Assembly (NCBI GenBank): GCA_001897855.1
Contig: MKUO01000017.1
Coordinates: 186,001-250,000, forward strand
Direction of reading: 5' to 3'
DNA length: 64,000 nucleotides
Source of the DNA: Bacteroidetes bacterium 43-93
Lineage (GTDB): Bacteria > Bacteroidota > Bacteroidia > Chitinophagales > Chitinophagaceae
Shown one piece after another: positions 8,779 through 17,281 of this stretch. Every line of letters starts with the position of its first letter. The stretch's first letter is position 1. A model generated the notes under the pieces. That model worked only from the letters and a program-made list of their open reading frames with translations. It was not told where the DNA came from and made no database searches. The position numbers were made by a program, and so were the translations under genes.

Positions 8779-9711
8779 ATGGCTCAAATAAAGAAATCAG
8801 GCTGGATCAGTATCGTCATTATCGCAGTGGTAATTGCAGGCATTTATATGGTTCGCAAATTGCCTGCTTTCGATAAATTTCATGATTACTATGCTTATTA
8901 TAATGGCGTAGCCGGTCTGCAACCTTCTTCCCCGGTAATGATAAAAGGCGTACGTGTTGGCAAGATCAAAGCCATAGAACTGGGTGGCCCTGAAGTGAAA
9001 GTAACCATCTCTATAGACAAGGATATTGAATTGCCTGCGGATACTAAAGCGCTGCTTACATCGGGCGGGCTGCTAAGCGATATGTCTATTGTGCTGAATA
9101 TGGGCAACAGTAAAAGCATATTACCTAACAATGCGCAAATACCGGCAGCGTTAGATACCAGCGCAATGCCGGTATCTGTACGCATCACCCCTTACCTGGA
9201 AACAGGCAAATATATTTTGAGCAGTTTTGACACGACCATCACCGGTATCGACTTCCTTACCAGTTCAGGTATGTTCACCACTTTCATCAAACCCCTGATG
9301 TCTGCGGAAAAGACATTGGGGCAGTATGCCAATGCGTCTGCAGGCGCATATAAAGTGATCAACGGGCTGAACAGCACTTTGAAAAATATAGATACCAGTG
9401 CAGCGCACCTCTCTGAACAAAGCAGGAAATGGAACAACAGCCTTGCCGGACTAGATAAAAAGACCCGGTCGCTGGCGAATGACTCATTCAATAGGTCAAT
9501 TAACCAATTAGCAGCGCTGACCGGCAAGCTATCCAAGGCTACGCAAACCGCTTCTGACCCCAAAAAAGCTACAGGAAAGCTTCTGAACGACAAAGCCGCA
9601 TACGAAAACACTACCAAAAGTCTTGCTGATATCAATGAATCTGCGATTGAACTGCAAAAGGCTCCGCCCGGCTTTCGCCTGATTGGTAAAAACAAGAAAA
9701 AGAAAAAATGA
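8779..9711 (+). CDS. MlaD/MCE-family protein (lipid transport substrate-binding subunit)
   Basis: 310 residues from ATG 8779. One N-terminal membrane segment (WISIVIIAVVIAGIYMV) is followed by an MCE domain at about residues 35-115 (VAGLQPSSPVMIKGVRVGKI, then PADTKALLTSGGLLSDMSIVL). A helical region follows to about residue 290, ending in a Lys-rich tail. MCE proteins form hexameric rings in the periplasm that move phospholipids between membranes, anchored to an MlaEF-type ABC transporter. No mlaE/mlaF genes are in the window. The gene overlaps the next thioredoxin gene by ATGA, indicating translational coupling. Confidence 0.88.
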   Translation: MAQIKKSGWISIVIIAVVIAGIYMVRKLPAFDKFHDYYAYYNGVAGLQPSSPVMIKGVRVGKIKAIELGGPEVKVTISIDKDIELPADTKALLTSGGLLSDMSIVLNMGNSKSILPNNAQIPAALDTSAMPVSVRITPYLETGKYILSSFDTTITGIDFLTSSGMFTTFIKPLMSAEKTLGQYANASAGAYKVINGLNSTLKNIDTSAAHLSEQSRKWNNSLAGLDKKTRSLANDSFNRSINQLAALTGKLSKATQTASDPKKATGKLLNDKAAYENTTKSLADINESAIELQKAPPGFRLIGKNKKKKK

Positions 9712-10208
9712 GAATACTGCTATTCTGCCTGCTATTAGCAGCAGCACCTGTGTTTGCACAAGGCCAGGAAGAACATAAATCGAATATATACAACCCCGCT
9801 GCCGATGCCCGCAAAGAAATAGACGCAGCAGTTGCCCTGGCAAAGAAGGAACATAAAAACGTTTTCATACAGGTAGGTGGCAACTGGTGTATCTGGTGCC
9901 AGCGTTTTCATAATTTGGTAGAAGGTGATGATACGCTAAAGCGGCTGATGAATGATAACTACGTTGTGGTGCACCTAAATTACAGCCCCGAGAATAAGAA
10001 CGAAAGAGTACTGGCGCAGTTGGAATATCCCCAGCGCTTTGGGTTTCCTGTATTTGTGATATTAGACGCCAAAGGCAGGCGCATACACACGCAAAACTCC
10101 GGCTACCTGGAGGAAGGCAAAGGACATAGTAAAAAGAAGGTGGCAGAATTCCTGCAGCAGTGGTCGCCCAAGGCGTTGAACCCTGCAACTTATCAGCAGG
10201 AGCAATAA
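9708..10208 (+). CDS. Secreted thioredoxin-family protein
   Basis: 166 residues. The signal peptide is MRILLFCLLLAAAPVFAQ. A thioredoxin fold with active site WCIWC is near residue 63, and the cis-proline loop is in GFPVFVIL near residue 113. It resembles the DsbD-gamma/thioredoxin_7 group of periplasmic reductases. The start codon overlaps the stop of the MlaD-like gene (ATGA), so the two form an operon. The link suggests a role in disulphide handling in the cell envelope. It ends immediately against the convergent barrel gene. Confidence 0.88.
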   Translation: MRILLFCLLLAAAPVFAQGQEEHKSNIYNPAADARKEIDAAVALAKKEHKNVFIQVGGNWCIWCQRFHNLVEGDDTLKRLMNDNYVVVHLNYSPENKNERVLAQLEYPQRFGFPVFVILDAKGRRIHTQNSGYLEEGKGHSKKKVAEFLQQWSPKALNPATYQQEQ

Positions 10209-10889
10209 CTATTTGATCAGCTTGATCAGCCTTAAGGAAAATAAGCCGTTATACTGAGCCCCGCCGCCGAAGCCTACCGGTATCTTATCTGCATCGCGAA
10301 TGGTAGCTACTGAATATTGATAAGTGGCATCAAGGAACCAACCGGTATAAAACTGCATGGTGCCACTAAGAATATACTCTATATCCTGCTGATGAAACTG
10401 CTGCAATGAGGCGTTGAAATAAGTAGGCACGCTGCTAAACGCGCCTTCGCCGGAACTGAGCAGGCGCGCGTAAGATGCACCACCCCCTATCTGCCATTTA
10501 TCGTTCAGCAGAAAGTGAAGTACAAGCGGCACTTCTACATAATTCAGGTTCAGCCAATATTTATCTATAGTAGTGCCTGTGTAATAAGAATCGTACACAG
10601 TAACGCCCCTGCTGCCCTTCTGGGAATAAAGCAGGCTAAGGCTCACTAATAACCGCTTTGCAGGCTGTATATATACGATGCCCCCACCATTGAATCCTAC
10701 TTTGTGATAGCCGCTGTAACCATCTCCATCAACAGTACTGAAATTCATACCTGCCACCAGGCCTCCGTAGAAAACACGGTTGTCATAATCTTCGCGTTTG
10801 AAAAATCCCCTACCCTTGCCCGACTGCGCCGATACTGATGTTGCCAGGAAACATACCGCCACCAACAATATTCCCCACCTTTTTATCAT
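10209..10889 (-). CDS. PorT-like outer-membrane beta-barrel protein, paralogue 1
   Basis: 226 residues with signal peptide ending VSAQ. The segment FYGGLVAGMNFSTVDGDGYSGYHKVGFNGGG near residues 40-70 and LLYSQKGSRG are the hallmark of the porin-family/PorT outer-membrane barrels of Bacteroidota. It is clearly related to the two genes at 11427 and 12137, which share the VDGD-YxGYHKVG block and YSQ-GSR motif. Function is unknown; PorT itself is a T9SS assembly factor, but this subfamily is large and mostly uncharacterised. The stop codon abuts the convergent thioredoxin gene. Confidence 0.8.
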   Translation of the reverse strand: MIKRWGILLVAVCFLATSVSAQSGKGRGFFKREDYDNRVFYGGLVAGMNFSTVDGDGYSGYHKVGFNGGGIVYIQPAKRLLVSLSLLYSQKGSRGVTVYDSYYTGTTIDKYWLNLNYVEVPLVLHFLLNDKWQIGGGASYARLLSSGEGAFSSVPTYFNASLQQFHQQDIEYILSGTMQFYTGWFLDATYQYSVATIRDADKIPVGFGGGAQYNGLFSLRLIKLIK

Positions 10890-10927
10890 AGCCTTATATT
10901 AAACGCTTATTAAGTAATGGTATTGCT

Positions 10928-11347
10928 TCAAAATGTCTTTTGTTCCAGTTCTTCTATCAGCTTTCTCATATCAGCAGGTACCGGTATCTTTTCGTTTTTG
11001 GTATAGTCGTACATTACGATCACATCCTCTGCTTCAGCAGCCAGCTCCCCATCGCCATTCAGCAACTGGTGTTTGATGCCAAAGCTGGTGTTCTTAATAT
11101 ACGTAACGCTGGCCTGCACTGTAATGTTGCCGGGATACACCAACGGCTTGATGAACCGGCACCCGGTAGATAATAATAACGGACCGGCAGGTGCAGATTT
11201 AAAATCGCTGTTTATACCTATGCGCTCCCAATAGTTGACGCGCGAAGCCTGTATGTACTTGAAGTAAGAAACATTATTAATATGCCCGAACATATCCATT
11301 TCGCTCCAATCGAGGCGCAGCGAAAGCCTTACGGGAAAAATACTCAT
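10928..11347 (-). CDS. Acyl-CoA thioesterase, 4HBT hot-dog fold (YbgC-like)
   Basis: 139 residues, the normal length of a single hot-dog thioesterase. The active-site segment DWSEMDMFGHINNVSYFKY contains the conserved Asp and the GHxNN motif of 4-hydroxybenzoyl-CoA thioesterase-like enzymes. It probably hydrolyses short or medium acyl-CoA in the cytoplasm; substrate unknown. It lies between two members of the barrel family with separate gaps, so co-transcription is not obvious. Confidence 0.88.
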   Translation of the reverse strand: MSIFPVRLSLRLDWSEMDMFGHINNVSYFKYIQASRVNYWERIGINSDFKSAPAGPLLLSTGCRFIKPLVYPGNITVQASVTYIKNTSFGIKHQLLNGDGELAAEAEDVIVMYDYTKNEKIPVPADMRKLIEELEQKTF

Positions 11348-11426
11348 TAGCCTGATTTGTACCTAAAGGTAAGACTTGTGCCTAAAGCGAATGTTTAATG
11401 CAAGATATTTCTACTGCAGGTGTAGA

Positions 11427-12134
11427 TTAGCGATTCTTCGCCGGGTATTTATCGCCGAACAGGTATTCAAACCTTATCACAAAAGAATTATTAAACTGCT
11501 GCGAACGCGCAAAACCAAGATAGGTATTGGTGCGAACAGGCACCAGGGAATACTGAAAACGCAGATTAATAAAGAGGCCTTTATATAAACGTAGGTTGCC
11601 GCCTATGATAAAATTTATATCGTATTTCTTAAAAGGGTATCTATCGAAAGTAGCAGTGTCGTTAAAACGCTGTACATCTGATACGACCGTTTCTTTAGAG
11701 CTTACGAGTTGCGAATAAGAAAAACCAAACCCTGCATGGCTCCTTTGTTTATTAAACAAATGGAACATGATGGGCACCTCTGCATAATTAAGATCAATAC
11801 TATATTTATTTACCTGGCTGATGCCCGGCACATTCACTACACCTTTAGGGCCATTACTGCGGCTGCCCCTCTGCGAATAAAGTATCTCCATGCTGCCGGC
11901 AAAACTTTCACCGAAACGGGCATACACTATGCCCCCTACATTCATCCCCACTTTATGATACCCGGCGTAGTTATCACCATCTACCTGGGCAAAATTGGCG
12001 CCTACAACAGGGCCGCCGAAGAAGGTATTCTCATTTTCTACATAATAGTTCTGCGCACCGGCAGTGAAAGCACATGCAGTAAACAATGTTACTGCGGCAA
12101 TGATTCCTACTATTTTCGGGGATTTTATCAACAT
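11427..12134 (-). CDS. PorT-like outer-membrane beta-barrel protein, paralogue 2
   Basis: 235 residues. Signal peptide about residues 1-27 (ending AGAQ), then NENTFFGGPVVGANFAQVDG and GYHKVGMNVGGIVYARFG. It is nearly identical along its length to the gene at 12137, differing by scattered substitutions, mostly conservative. The pair is separated by only 2 bases, which is a recent tandem duplication. The last strand ends RFEYLFGDKYPAKNR. It is probably an outer-membrane barrel of unknown function. Confidence 0.8.
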   Translation of the reverse strand: MLIKSPKIVGIIAAVTLFTACAFTAGAQNYYVENENTFFGGPVVGANFAQVDGDNYAGYHKVGMNVGGIVYARFGESFAGSMEILYSQRGSRSNGPKGVVNVPGISQVNKYSIDLNYAEVPIMFHLFNKQRSHAGFGFSYSQLVSSKETVVSDVQRFNDTATFDRYPFKKYDINFIIGGNLRLYKGLFINLRFQYSLVPVRTNTYLGFARSQQFNNSFVIRFEYLFGDKYPAKNR

Positions 12135-12136
12135 TA

Positions 12137-12841
12137 CTAATCGTTCTTCTTAGCATACTTGTCGCCAAATAAATACTCTATACGTACCACCCATGAGTTA
12201 TTAAACTGCTGTGCCCTGGCAAAACCGAGGTAAGTATCTTTGCGAACAGGGGCTAAAGAATACTGGAAACGCACATTCAGGAATAATCCTTTGTAGAGTC
12301 GCAGGCTTCCGCCGATCAGAAAATTGACATCGTATTTCTTAAAAGGATACCTGTCGAACGTAGCGGTATCGTTGAACTTTTGCACATCCGTCACCACAGT
12401 TTCTTTAGAGCTCACCAACTGAGAATAGGAAAAACCAAAACCCGCATGGCTCCTGCGTTTATCAAATATGTGGAACATTAGCGGCACTTCCGCATAGTTC
12501 AGATCAATACCATATTTATTGATCTGGCTAACGCCAGGCACATTCACCACCCCTTTAGCACCATTGCTGCGGCTGCCTCTCTGCGAGTACAAAATCTCCA
12601 TGCTGCCTGCAAAACTTTCACCGAAACGGGCGTAAACGATACCACCCACATTCATCCCTACTTTATGATAGCCGGCATAGTTGTCACCATCTACCTGGGC
12701 AAAATTGGCACCAACTACCGGCCCTCCAAAGAATGTATTTTCATTTTCTACGTAGTAACTCTGAGCCCTGGAAGTAGATGAAAACGAAGTAAATACGACT
12801 ACTGCACCTACAAATCCTGCGAATTTTCTAATTTTAGACAT
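12137..12841 (-). CDS. PorT-like outer-membrane beta-barrel protein, paralogue 3 (tandem copy)
   Basis: 234 residues starting MSKIRKFAGFVGAVVVFTSF, a good signal peptide ending SRAQ. The open frame continues upstream to 13099, but that stretch is antisense to the divergent gene at 12864 and has no signal peptide, so the ATG at 12841 is preferred. The sequence is almost the same as paralogue 2. It is probably co-transcribed with it, 2 bases downstream. Only 22 bases separate its start from the divergent start at 12864, so the two promoters must lie in opposing coding sequence or overlap. Confidence 0.8.
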   Translation of the reverse strand: MSKIRKFAGFVGAVVVFTSFSSTSRAQSYYVENENTFFGGPVVGANFAQVDGDNYAGYHKVGMNVGGIVYARFGESFAGSMEILYSQRGSRSNGAKGVVNVPGVSQINKYGIDLNYAEVPLMFHIFDKRRSHAGFGFSYSQLVSSKETVVTDVQKFNDTATFDRYPFKKYDVNFLIGGSLRLYKGLFLNVRFQYSLAPVRKDTYLGFARAQQFNNSWVVRIEYLFGDKYAKKND

Positions 12842-12863
12842 CGAAACCGGGAAATTGCAATAA

Positions 12864-13175
12864 ATGAACTTCAAATATACGCCAAACACCCTTAAAAAGC
12901 TGGAACAGCTTTTTGAGGAAGCCAAATACGTCATCAGGTACGAGAAGGGTACTTTCAATTCGGGGTACTGTATCCTTGAAGATAAGCGTGTGGCGGTTAT
13001 CAATAAATTCCTGGCTATCGAAGGGCGCATTAATGCCCTGCTGGAAATTTTACCCTCCATTGACGTAAATGAAGACGAACTGAGCGGCGAAATGCTCAAA
13101 TGGTACCGGCAATTGAAGGAGAATTCCGTTAACGCAACAGGCGATAATGCCCGGCAATCAGAAATAGACCTCTAA
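12864..13175 (+). CDS. Conserved small cytoplasmic protein of unknown function
   Basis: 103 residues, no signal peptide, mostly helical (NTLKKLEQLFEEAKYVIRYEKG, KFLAIEGRINALLEIL). Its stop codon is one base before the GTG start of the metallo-hydrolase gene, so the two are almost certainly one operon. I do not recognise a family. The genomic pairing suggests a role linked to the PhnP-like hydrolase or simply co-expression. Confidence 0.75.
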   Translation: MNFKYTPNTLKKLEQLFEEAKYVIRYEKGTFNSGYCILEDKRVAVINKFLAIEGRINALLEILPSIDVNEDELSGEMLKWYRQLKENSVNATGDNARQSEIDL

Positions 13176-13176
13176 A

Positions 13177-13941
13177 GTGAAGATCACATTTTTAGGTACA
13201 GGCACATCACAGGGTGTACCCTTTATAGGGTGCGATTGCGCGGTATGCACATCTAAAGACATGCGCGATAACAGGCTGAGGAGCGCAGTATGGATAGAAA
13301 CTCCGGAAGCAAGTATTGTGATAGACAGTGGCCCCGATTTTCGCCAGCAGATGCTGCGCGCCCATGTACGCAAGCTGGATGCCATTGTTTTTACCCATGG
13401 GCATAAAGACCACGTTGCCGGCATGGATGATGTACGGGCCTATAACTTTCATGATGGCAGGGCTATGGAAGTATATGCCACTAAAGAAACGCAGGAAACA
13501 CTGAAGCGCGAATTCCAATATGTATTCAGCGGGCACAGCTACCCGGGCATTCCGCAGGTAAACCTGCATACCATCAATGGAGATGAGCCCTTTGAAATAA
13601 ACGGATTGAAACTTATCCCTATCAGGGTACTACATTATAAGATGGAGGTCCTGGGTTTTCGCATAGGCGATTTCACCTATATCACAGATGCCAATTATAT
13701 GGATGCGGATGAGATAGCGAAGGCGAAAGGCAGTAAAGTATTTGTACTGAATGCCCTGCGCCACCAGCAGCACCCATCGCACTATACATTATCTGAAGCC
13801 ATAGATATAGCACATGCCGTTGGCGCGGAGCAAACCTACTTTACACATATCAGCCACCAGCTGGGACTGCACGAAGACGTGGAGAAAACATTGCCCGCGG
13901 GTATGCACCTTGCCTATGATGGCCTTGTGATAAAAATGTAA
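13177..13941 (+). CDS. MBL-fold metallo-hydrolase, PhnP-like
   Basis: 254 residues with a GTG start directly after the upstream stop codon; no ATG gives a better N-terminus, since the GTG yields the conserved start MKITFLGTGTSQGVP. The zinc-binding motif is FTHGHKDHVAG (HxHxDH). Further ligands are in TDANYMD and the late His in YFTHISHQLG. The GTGTSQGVP N-terminus and Cys-containing insertion (GCDCAVC) are typical of the PhnP/cyclic phosphodiesterase-like group of metallo-beta-lactamase-fold hydrolases. It is likely a cytoplasmic phosphodiesterase; substrate not certain. Confidence 0.9.
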   Translation: MKITFLGTGTSQGVPFIGCDCAVCTSKDMRDNRLRSAVWIETPEASIVIDSGPDFRQQMLRAHVRKLDAIVFTHGHKDHVAGMDDVRAYNFHDGRAMEVYATKETQETLKREFQYVFSGHSYPGIPQVNLHTINGDEPFEINGLKLIPIRVLHYKMEVLGFRIGDFTYITDANYMDADEIAKAKGSKVFVLNALRHQQHPSHYTLSEAIDIAHAVGAEQTYFTHISHQLGLHEDVEKTLPAGMHLAYDGLVIKM

Positions 13942-14033
13942 TAATCACCCGCAGGGTTTGTGATATTATTAATAAATAAGCCCCCTATCTTTAATCTTCA
14001 AAAAACTGTCTAAAAAACGAGACATACTATATA

Positions 14034-14591
14034 ATGAAAAAGCTTTTAGGTATAGCCGTGGCCATGTGCATCACATTTGCGGCACATGCACAATACGAGA
14101 ATGAGAAAATACACGTAGGACAAATGGCCCCTGAACTTAGGTTTCCTAACCCGAAGGGAGACACACTTACCCTATCTGAACTGAACAAAAAGCGCATCAT
14201 CCTGCTTGATTTCTGGGCATCCTGGTGCGGGCCATGCCGCCATGCCAACCCAAGGCTGGTACAGATATACGAACAGTACAAGGATAAAAAGTTCAAAATG
14301 GCGAAGAACGGCTTTGATATAGTGAGTGTATCGCTGGATAAGGATAAGAACAATTGGATAAAAGCTATTGAAAATGATAAGCTTACCTGGCCCAACCATA
14401 TGAGCGACCTGGGCGCATGGAACTCTAAAACAGCAGAGGTATATGGAATAACCTTTATACCACAGGCTTTCCTGATAGGGCCGGACGGTAAAATATGGAG
14501 AACCTATACCAGCACCGAGGCTGTAGAAGCCGACCTGGATGCTTTATCTAAAGGCGTGAAGATATTTGACGATGGAGCTGGCAAGAACTAA
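14034..14591 (+). CDS. TlpA-like thioredoxin-fold oxidoreductase, exported
   Basis: 185 residues. The signal peptide is MKKLLGIAVAMCITFAAHAQ. A TlpA/ResA-like domain has active site WASWCGPCR near residue 63 and the cis-Pro loop in GITFIPQAFLIGPDG. The proteins of this group reduce or isomerise disulphides in the periplasm, often for cytochrome maturation. It stands alone, 92 bases after the metallo-hydrolase gene. Confidence 0.9.
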   Translation: MKKLLGIAVAMCITFAAHAQYENEKIHVGQMAPELRFPNPKGDTLTLSELNKKRIILLDFWASWCGPCRHANPRLVQIYEQYKDKKFKMAKNGFDIVSVSLDKDKNNWIKAIENDKLTWPNHMSDLGAWNSKTAEVYGITFIPQAFLIGPDGKIWRTYTSTEAVEADLDALSKGVKIFDDGAGKN

Positions 14592-14621
14592 ACAGGTATT
14601 TTGATAATATTTGTTGATTTT

Positions 14622-14652
14622 TTTGAATAAAACCTGATTTTCTCTATCTTTG
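14622..14652 (+). promoter_or_regulatory. Promoter of rpmE2 (TTTG, 19 bases, TATCTTTG)
   Basis: TTTG at 14622-14625, 19-base spacer, TATCTTTG at 14645-14652. This fits the Bacteroidota -33/-7 consensus exactly and lies 54 bases before the rpmE2 ATG. Confidence 0.8.
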
Positions 14653-14671
14653 CACACTCTAATTAAAAAAT

Positions 14672-14689
14672 GCATGGCCCAATCCATGC
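14672..14689 (+). promoter_or_regulatory. Leader hairpin upstream of rpmE2
   Basis: GCATGG, 6-base loop CCCAAT, CCATGC, inside the short 5' leader of the L31 mRNA and 17 bases before the ATG. It is a candidate autoregulatory element, as ribosomal protein leaders often bind their own product; this is inference. Confidence 0.4.
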
Positions 14690-14706
14690 TCTAAAACGCA
14701 ATAAAA

Positions 14707-14958
14707 ATGAAAAAAGGAATACATCCGGAAAGCTATCGCTTAGTAGTGTTCAAAGACATGTCTAACGATTATACTTTTGTGACACGCTCTACTGCTGCAA
14801 CGAAAGAAACTATTGTTTGGGAAGATGGTAAAGAATACCCTTTGATAAAAGTGGAAATCTCTCACAAATCTCACCCTTTCTATACAGGTAAATCTGTATT
14901 TGTGGATACAGCAGGCCGTATCGACAAGTTCAAAAAACGTTACGAAAAGAAGAAATAA
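14707..14958 (+). CDS. rpmE2: 50S ribosomal protein L31, type B
   Basis: 83 residues with the type B signature ([19 protein letters not shown], then [20 protein letters not shown]). It has no CxxC zinc-binding motif, so this is the zinc-independent form. In many bacteria zinc-free L31 is induced when zinc is scarce, but here it has a strong housekeeping-type promoter and I see no second L31 in the window. It is part of the large ribosomal subunit at the bridge to the small subunit. A terminator follows. Confidence 0.97.
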   Translation: MKKGIHPESYRLVVFKDMSNDYTFVTRSTAATKETIVWEDGKEYPLIKVEISHKSHPFYTGKSVFVDTAGRIDKFKKRYEKKK

Positions 14959-14980
14959 TATCATTTGCAATACGCATGAA

Positions 14981-15006
14981 AATCCCGATTTTTGTCGGGA
15001 TTTTTT
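14981..15006 (+). terminator. Intrinsic terminator of rpmE2
   Basis: Perfect 8-bp inverted repeat AATCCCGA / TCGGGATT with a 6-base loop and a T run. Confidence 0.85.
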
Positions 15007-15058
15007 ATTGAATATATGAATCACATCATCTTATTCCTGCAGGCAGGTATTACAAAAG

Positions 15059-16276
15059 ATGGCAACGATCTATATGAGCTATATCCTCTTTGATAGTGAT
15101 ACCCGGTATCGCTTGCTGCCATTCACACACACAAGGCCCATTGCAGATATACGCTGCGGCATATACACTATGCGCGAAAGATGGGAGCATTTATTAAAAG
15201 AAAAGACCTCTACCCTTACCGCTTCTTATCTGCAGGAAGTATATCCCGCTAAAACAGACAATAACAATATATATATAAATGCCGCGGTATTTGCTACTGA
15301 AGAATTAGCGCAGCTAATAAGCCATCTGCAAGCCGGCGAATGCCTGGCAACAGGTGATATTGTTATAGCGGTAAGTACAACTGATGGAATCGGGAGTATT
15401 GACGACATCAAAACCGATATCGCAGGTTTAAAGCAAAAACAGGTAGAAGGCGAGATCAAATGCCTGGCTAATGTCTGGGATATATTTTCGCTGAATGACT
15501 ACGCTATACGTGCCGACTATGATACCATTACCAAAGACCGCATCAGCGCACCTATTCCGCAGCATATTACCGTAACCGGCAAATCGCACATCTTTATAGA
15601 AGAAGGTGCGGTGATCAATGCCGGCTGTATCATTAATGCCACTACCGGCCCTGTATATATTGGCAAGGATAGCGAGATACTGGAAGGCAGCATCATACGC
15701 GGGCCGCTGGCGCTATGCGAGCACAGTGTTATAAAAATGGGCGCCAAGATATATGGCGCTACTACCATAGGCAATGGCAGCAAAGTAGGCGGCGAGATAA
15801 GCAATGCCGTATTCTTTGCCAACAGCAATAAAGGGCATGATGGCTTCCTGGGCAATGCCGTGATAGGCGAATGGTGTAACCTGGGCGCAGATACCAACTG
15901 CTCGAACCTGAAGAACAATTATGATGAGGTGAAAATATGGGATGAGCATAATAACCGCTCCATAAAAACCGGGCTTACCTTCTGCGGGCTGATGATGGGC
16001 GACCACTCAAAATGCGGCATCAATACAATGTTCAACACCGGTACGATAGTAGGTGTATCCTCCAATATATTTGGCGCAGGCTTTCCGGAAAAATTCGTCC
16101 CTTCCTTTTGCTGGGGCGGCGCGGATGGTATGACCACCTATAGCTTCGACCGCGCTATGGATACCGCTGCACGCATGATGGCAAGGCGCAATGTACAGAT
16201 GAGCGATGCCGAACGCAGCATGTATCGGCACCTGTTTGAACATACCACCAAACAAAGAGAATTATTTGCACACTAA
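15059..16276 (+). CDS. GlmU-like sugar nucleotidyltransferase/acyltransferase family protein
   Basis: 405 residues. The N-terminal half (LPFTHTRPIADIRCGIYTMRERW) matches the Bacteroidota GlmU-family group, whose nucleotidyltransferase domain is divergent. From about residue 185 a left-handed beta-helix is formed by hexapeptide repeats (ITVTGKSHIFIEEGAVINAG, GPVYIGKDSEILEGSIIRG). The C-terminus is Arg/Met-rich helical. It probably acts on sugar-1-phosphate in cell-envelope precursor synthesis; exact substrate unknown. The start may be at 15059 or six codons later (MSYILFD). The tpiA gene follows 30 bases downstream in the same direction. Confidence 0.85.
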   Translation: MATIYMSYILFDSDTRYRLLPFTHTRPIADIRCGIYTMRERWEHLLKEKTSTLTASYLQEVYPAKTDNNNIYINAAVFATEELAQLISHLQAGECLATGDIVIAVSTTDGIGSIDDIKTDIAGLKQKQVEGEIKCLANVWDIFSLNDYAIRADYDTITKDRISAPIPQHITVTGKSHIFIEEGAVINAGCIINATTGPVYIGKDSEILEGSIIRGPLALCEHSVIKMGAKIYGATTIGNGSKVGGEISNAVFFANSNKGHDGFLGNAVIGEWCNLGADTNCSNLKNNYDEVKIWDEHNNRSIKTGLTFCGLMMGDHSKCGINTMFNTGTIVGVSSNIFGAGFPEKFVPSFCWGGADGMTTYSFDRAMDTAARMMARRNVQMSDAERSMYRHLFEHTTKQRELFAH

Positions 16277-16306
16277 ATACATTTAAACTTAATCAACACA
16301 AGAAAA

Positions 16307-17074
16307 ATGCGCAAAAAAATAGTAGCCGGAAACTGGAAGATGAATATGAACCTGGACGAAGGCCATGAGCTGGTAGCAGGCATATTAAAAGGGTTGCCGG
16401 CCCTGAACAATGATAGGATCGTTGTAGTAGCCCCACCCTTCATCAACATACAGCATACATACTACCAGGTAGAAGATACAGACCATGTATATGTAGCAGC
16501 GCAAAACTGCAGTACAGAAAATTCAGGTGCCTATACAGGTGAGGTATCTGCGTCTATGATCAAACACGCGGGTGCATCTTATGTGATCATTGGCCACTCT
16601 GAACGCCGCGAATACTTCAATGAAACAGACGCGATACTATCTAAGAAAACAGATACCGCGCTGGACAACGGACTGAAGGTGATCTTCTGCTGCGGTGAAA
16701 GCCTGGAAGTGCGCGATGCCGGTACACAGAACGAATATGTAGAAGCACAACTGAAAGCAGGACTCTTTCACCTGCACAAACACCAACTGGCAAACATAGT
16801 AGTGGCGTATGAACCAATATGGGCTATAGGCACAGGACGCACGGCTACCAGCCAGCAGGCACAGGATATGCACGCGCATATACGTAGTGTATTTGCAGCA
16901 CAATACGGACAGAATATTGCTGATGACCTTACCATATTATACGGCGGCAGCTGCAAGCCATCAAACGCTGCAGAACTGTTTGCATGTGCCGATGTAGATG
17001 GCGGCCTGATAGGTGGCGCATCGCTGAAAGCATCAGAGTTTTTAGGCATTGTAGAAGCAATGATGCATGCGTAA
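16307..17074 (+). CDS. tpiA: Triosephosphate isomerase
   Basis: 255 residues, the usual length. Substrate-binding AGNWKMN is at residues 6-12. The catalytic His is in IIGHSERREYF near residue 97. The catalytic Glu is in VVAYEPIWAIGTGRTAT, which also holds the flexible loop 6. The phosphate-binding YGGSCKPSNA follows near residue 210. It interconverts dihydroxyacetone phosphate and glyceraldehyde 3-phosphate in glycolysis, in the cytoplasm. It is probably co-transcribed with the GlmU-like gene and lies just before the tRNA-Glu promoter. Confidence 0.98.
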   Translation: MRKKIVAGNWKMNMNLDEGHELVAGILKGLPALNNDRIVVVAPPFINIQHTYYQVEDTDHVYVAAQNCSTENSGAYTGEVSASMIKHAGASYVIIGHSERREYFNETDAILSKKTDTALDNGLKVIFCCGESLEVRDAGTQNEYVEAQLKAGLFHLHKHQLANIVVAYEPIWAIGTGRTATSQQAQDMHAHIRSVFAAQYGQNIADDLTILYGGSCKPSNAAELFACADVDGGLIGGASLKASEFLGIVEAMMHA

Positions 17075-17094
17075 AAAAATTCTGTAAAAAGTTT

Positions 17095-17125
17095 TTGCAG
17101 AAAAGAAAAACACTGCTATCTTTGC
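17095..17125 (+). promoter_or_regulatory. Promoter of tRNA-Glu (TTG, 20 bases, TATCTTTG)
   Basis: TTG at 17095-17097, a 20-base spacer and TATCTTTG at 17118-17125, ending 19 bases before the tRNA 5' end. Confidence 0.8.
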
Positions 17126-17144
17126 ACTCCCAAACAGGGAATAC

Positions 17145-17219
17145 GGCGCGTTGGTCAATCGGCTAAGACGCCTCCCTTTCACGGAGGAATGACGGGTTCG
17201 ACTCCCGTACGTGCTACCA
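17145..17219 (+). tRNA. tRNA-Glu (anticodon TTC)
   Basis: 75 bases including an encoded CCA. Acceptor GGCGCGT / ACGTGCT pairs with two G-U wobbles, including G1-U72. The anticodon stem-loop is CCTCC CTTTCAC GGAGG, giving anticodon TTC. The T arm is ACGGG TTCGACT CCCGT. An AT-rich accessory stretch begins directly downstream. Confidence 0.93.
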
Positions 17220-17266
17220 AACGGGAACTTTCGAGATCAAAATCGAAGTTCCCGTTTTGCTTTTTT
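17220..17266 (+). terminator. Intrinsic terminator of tRNA-Glu
   Basis: Long inverted repeat AACGGGAACTTTCGA / TCGAAGTTCCCGTT with one bulged T, followed by a T run. Confidence 0.85.
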
Positions 17267-17281
17267 AAGGGCCTCGCTTCC

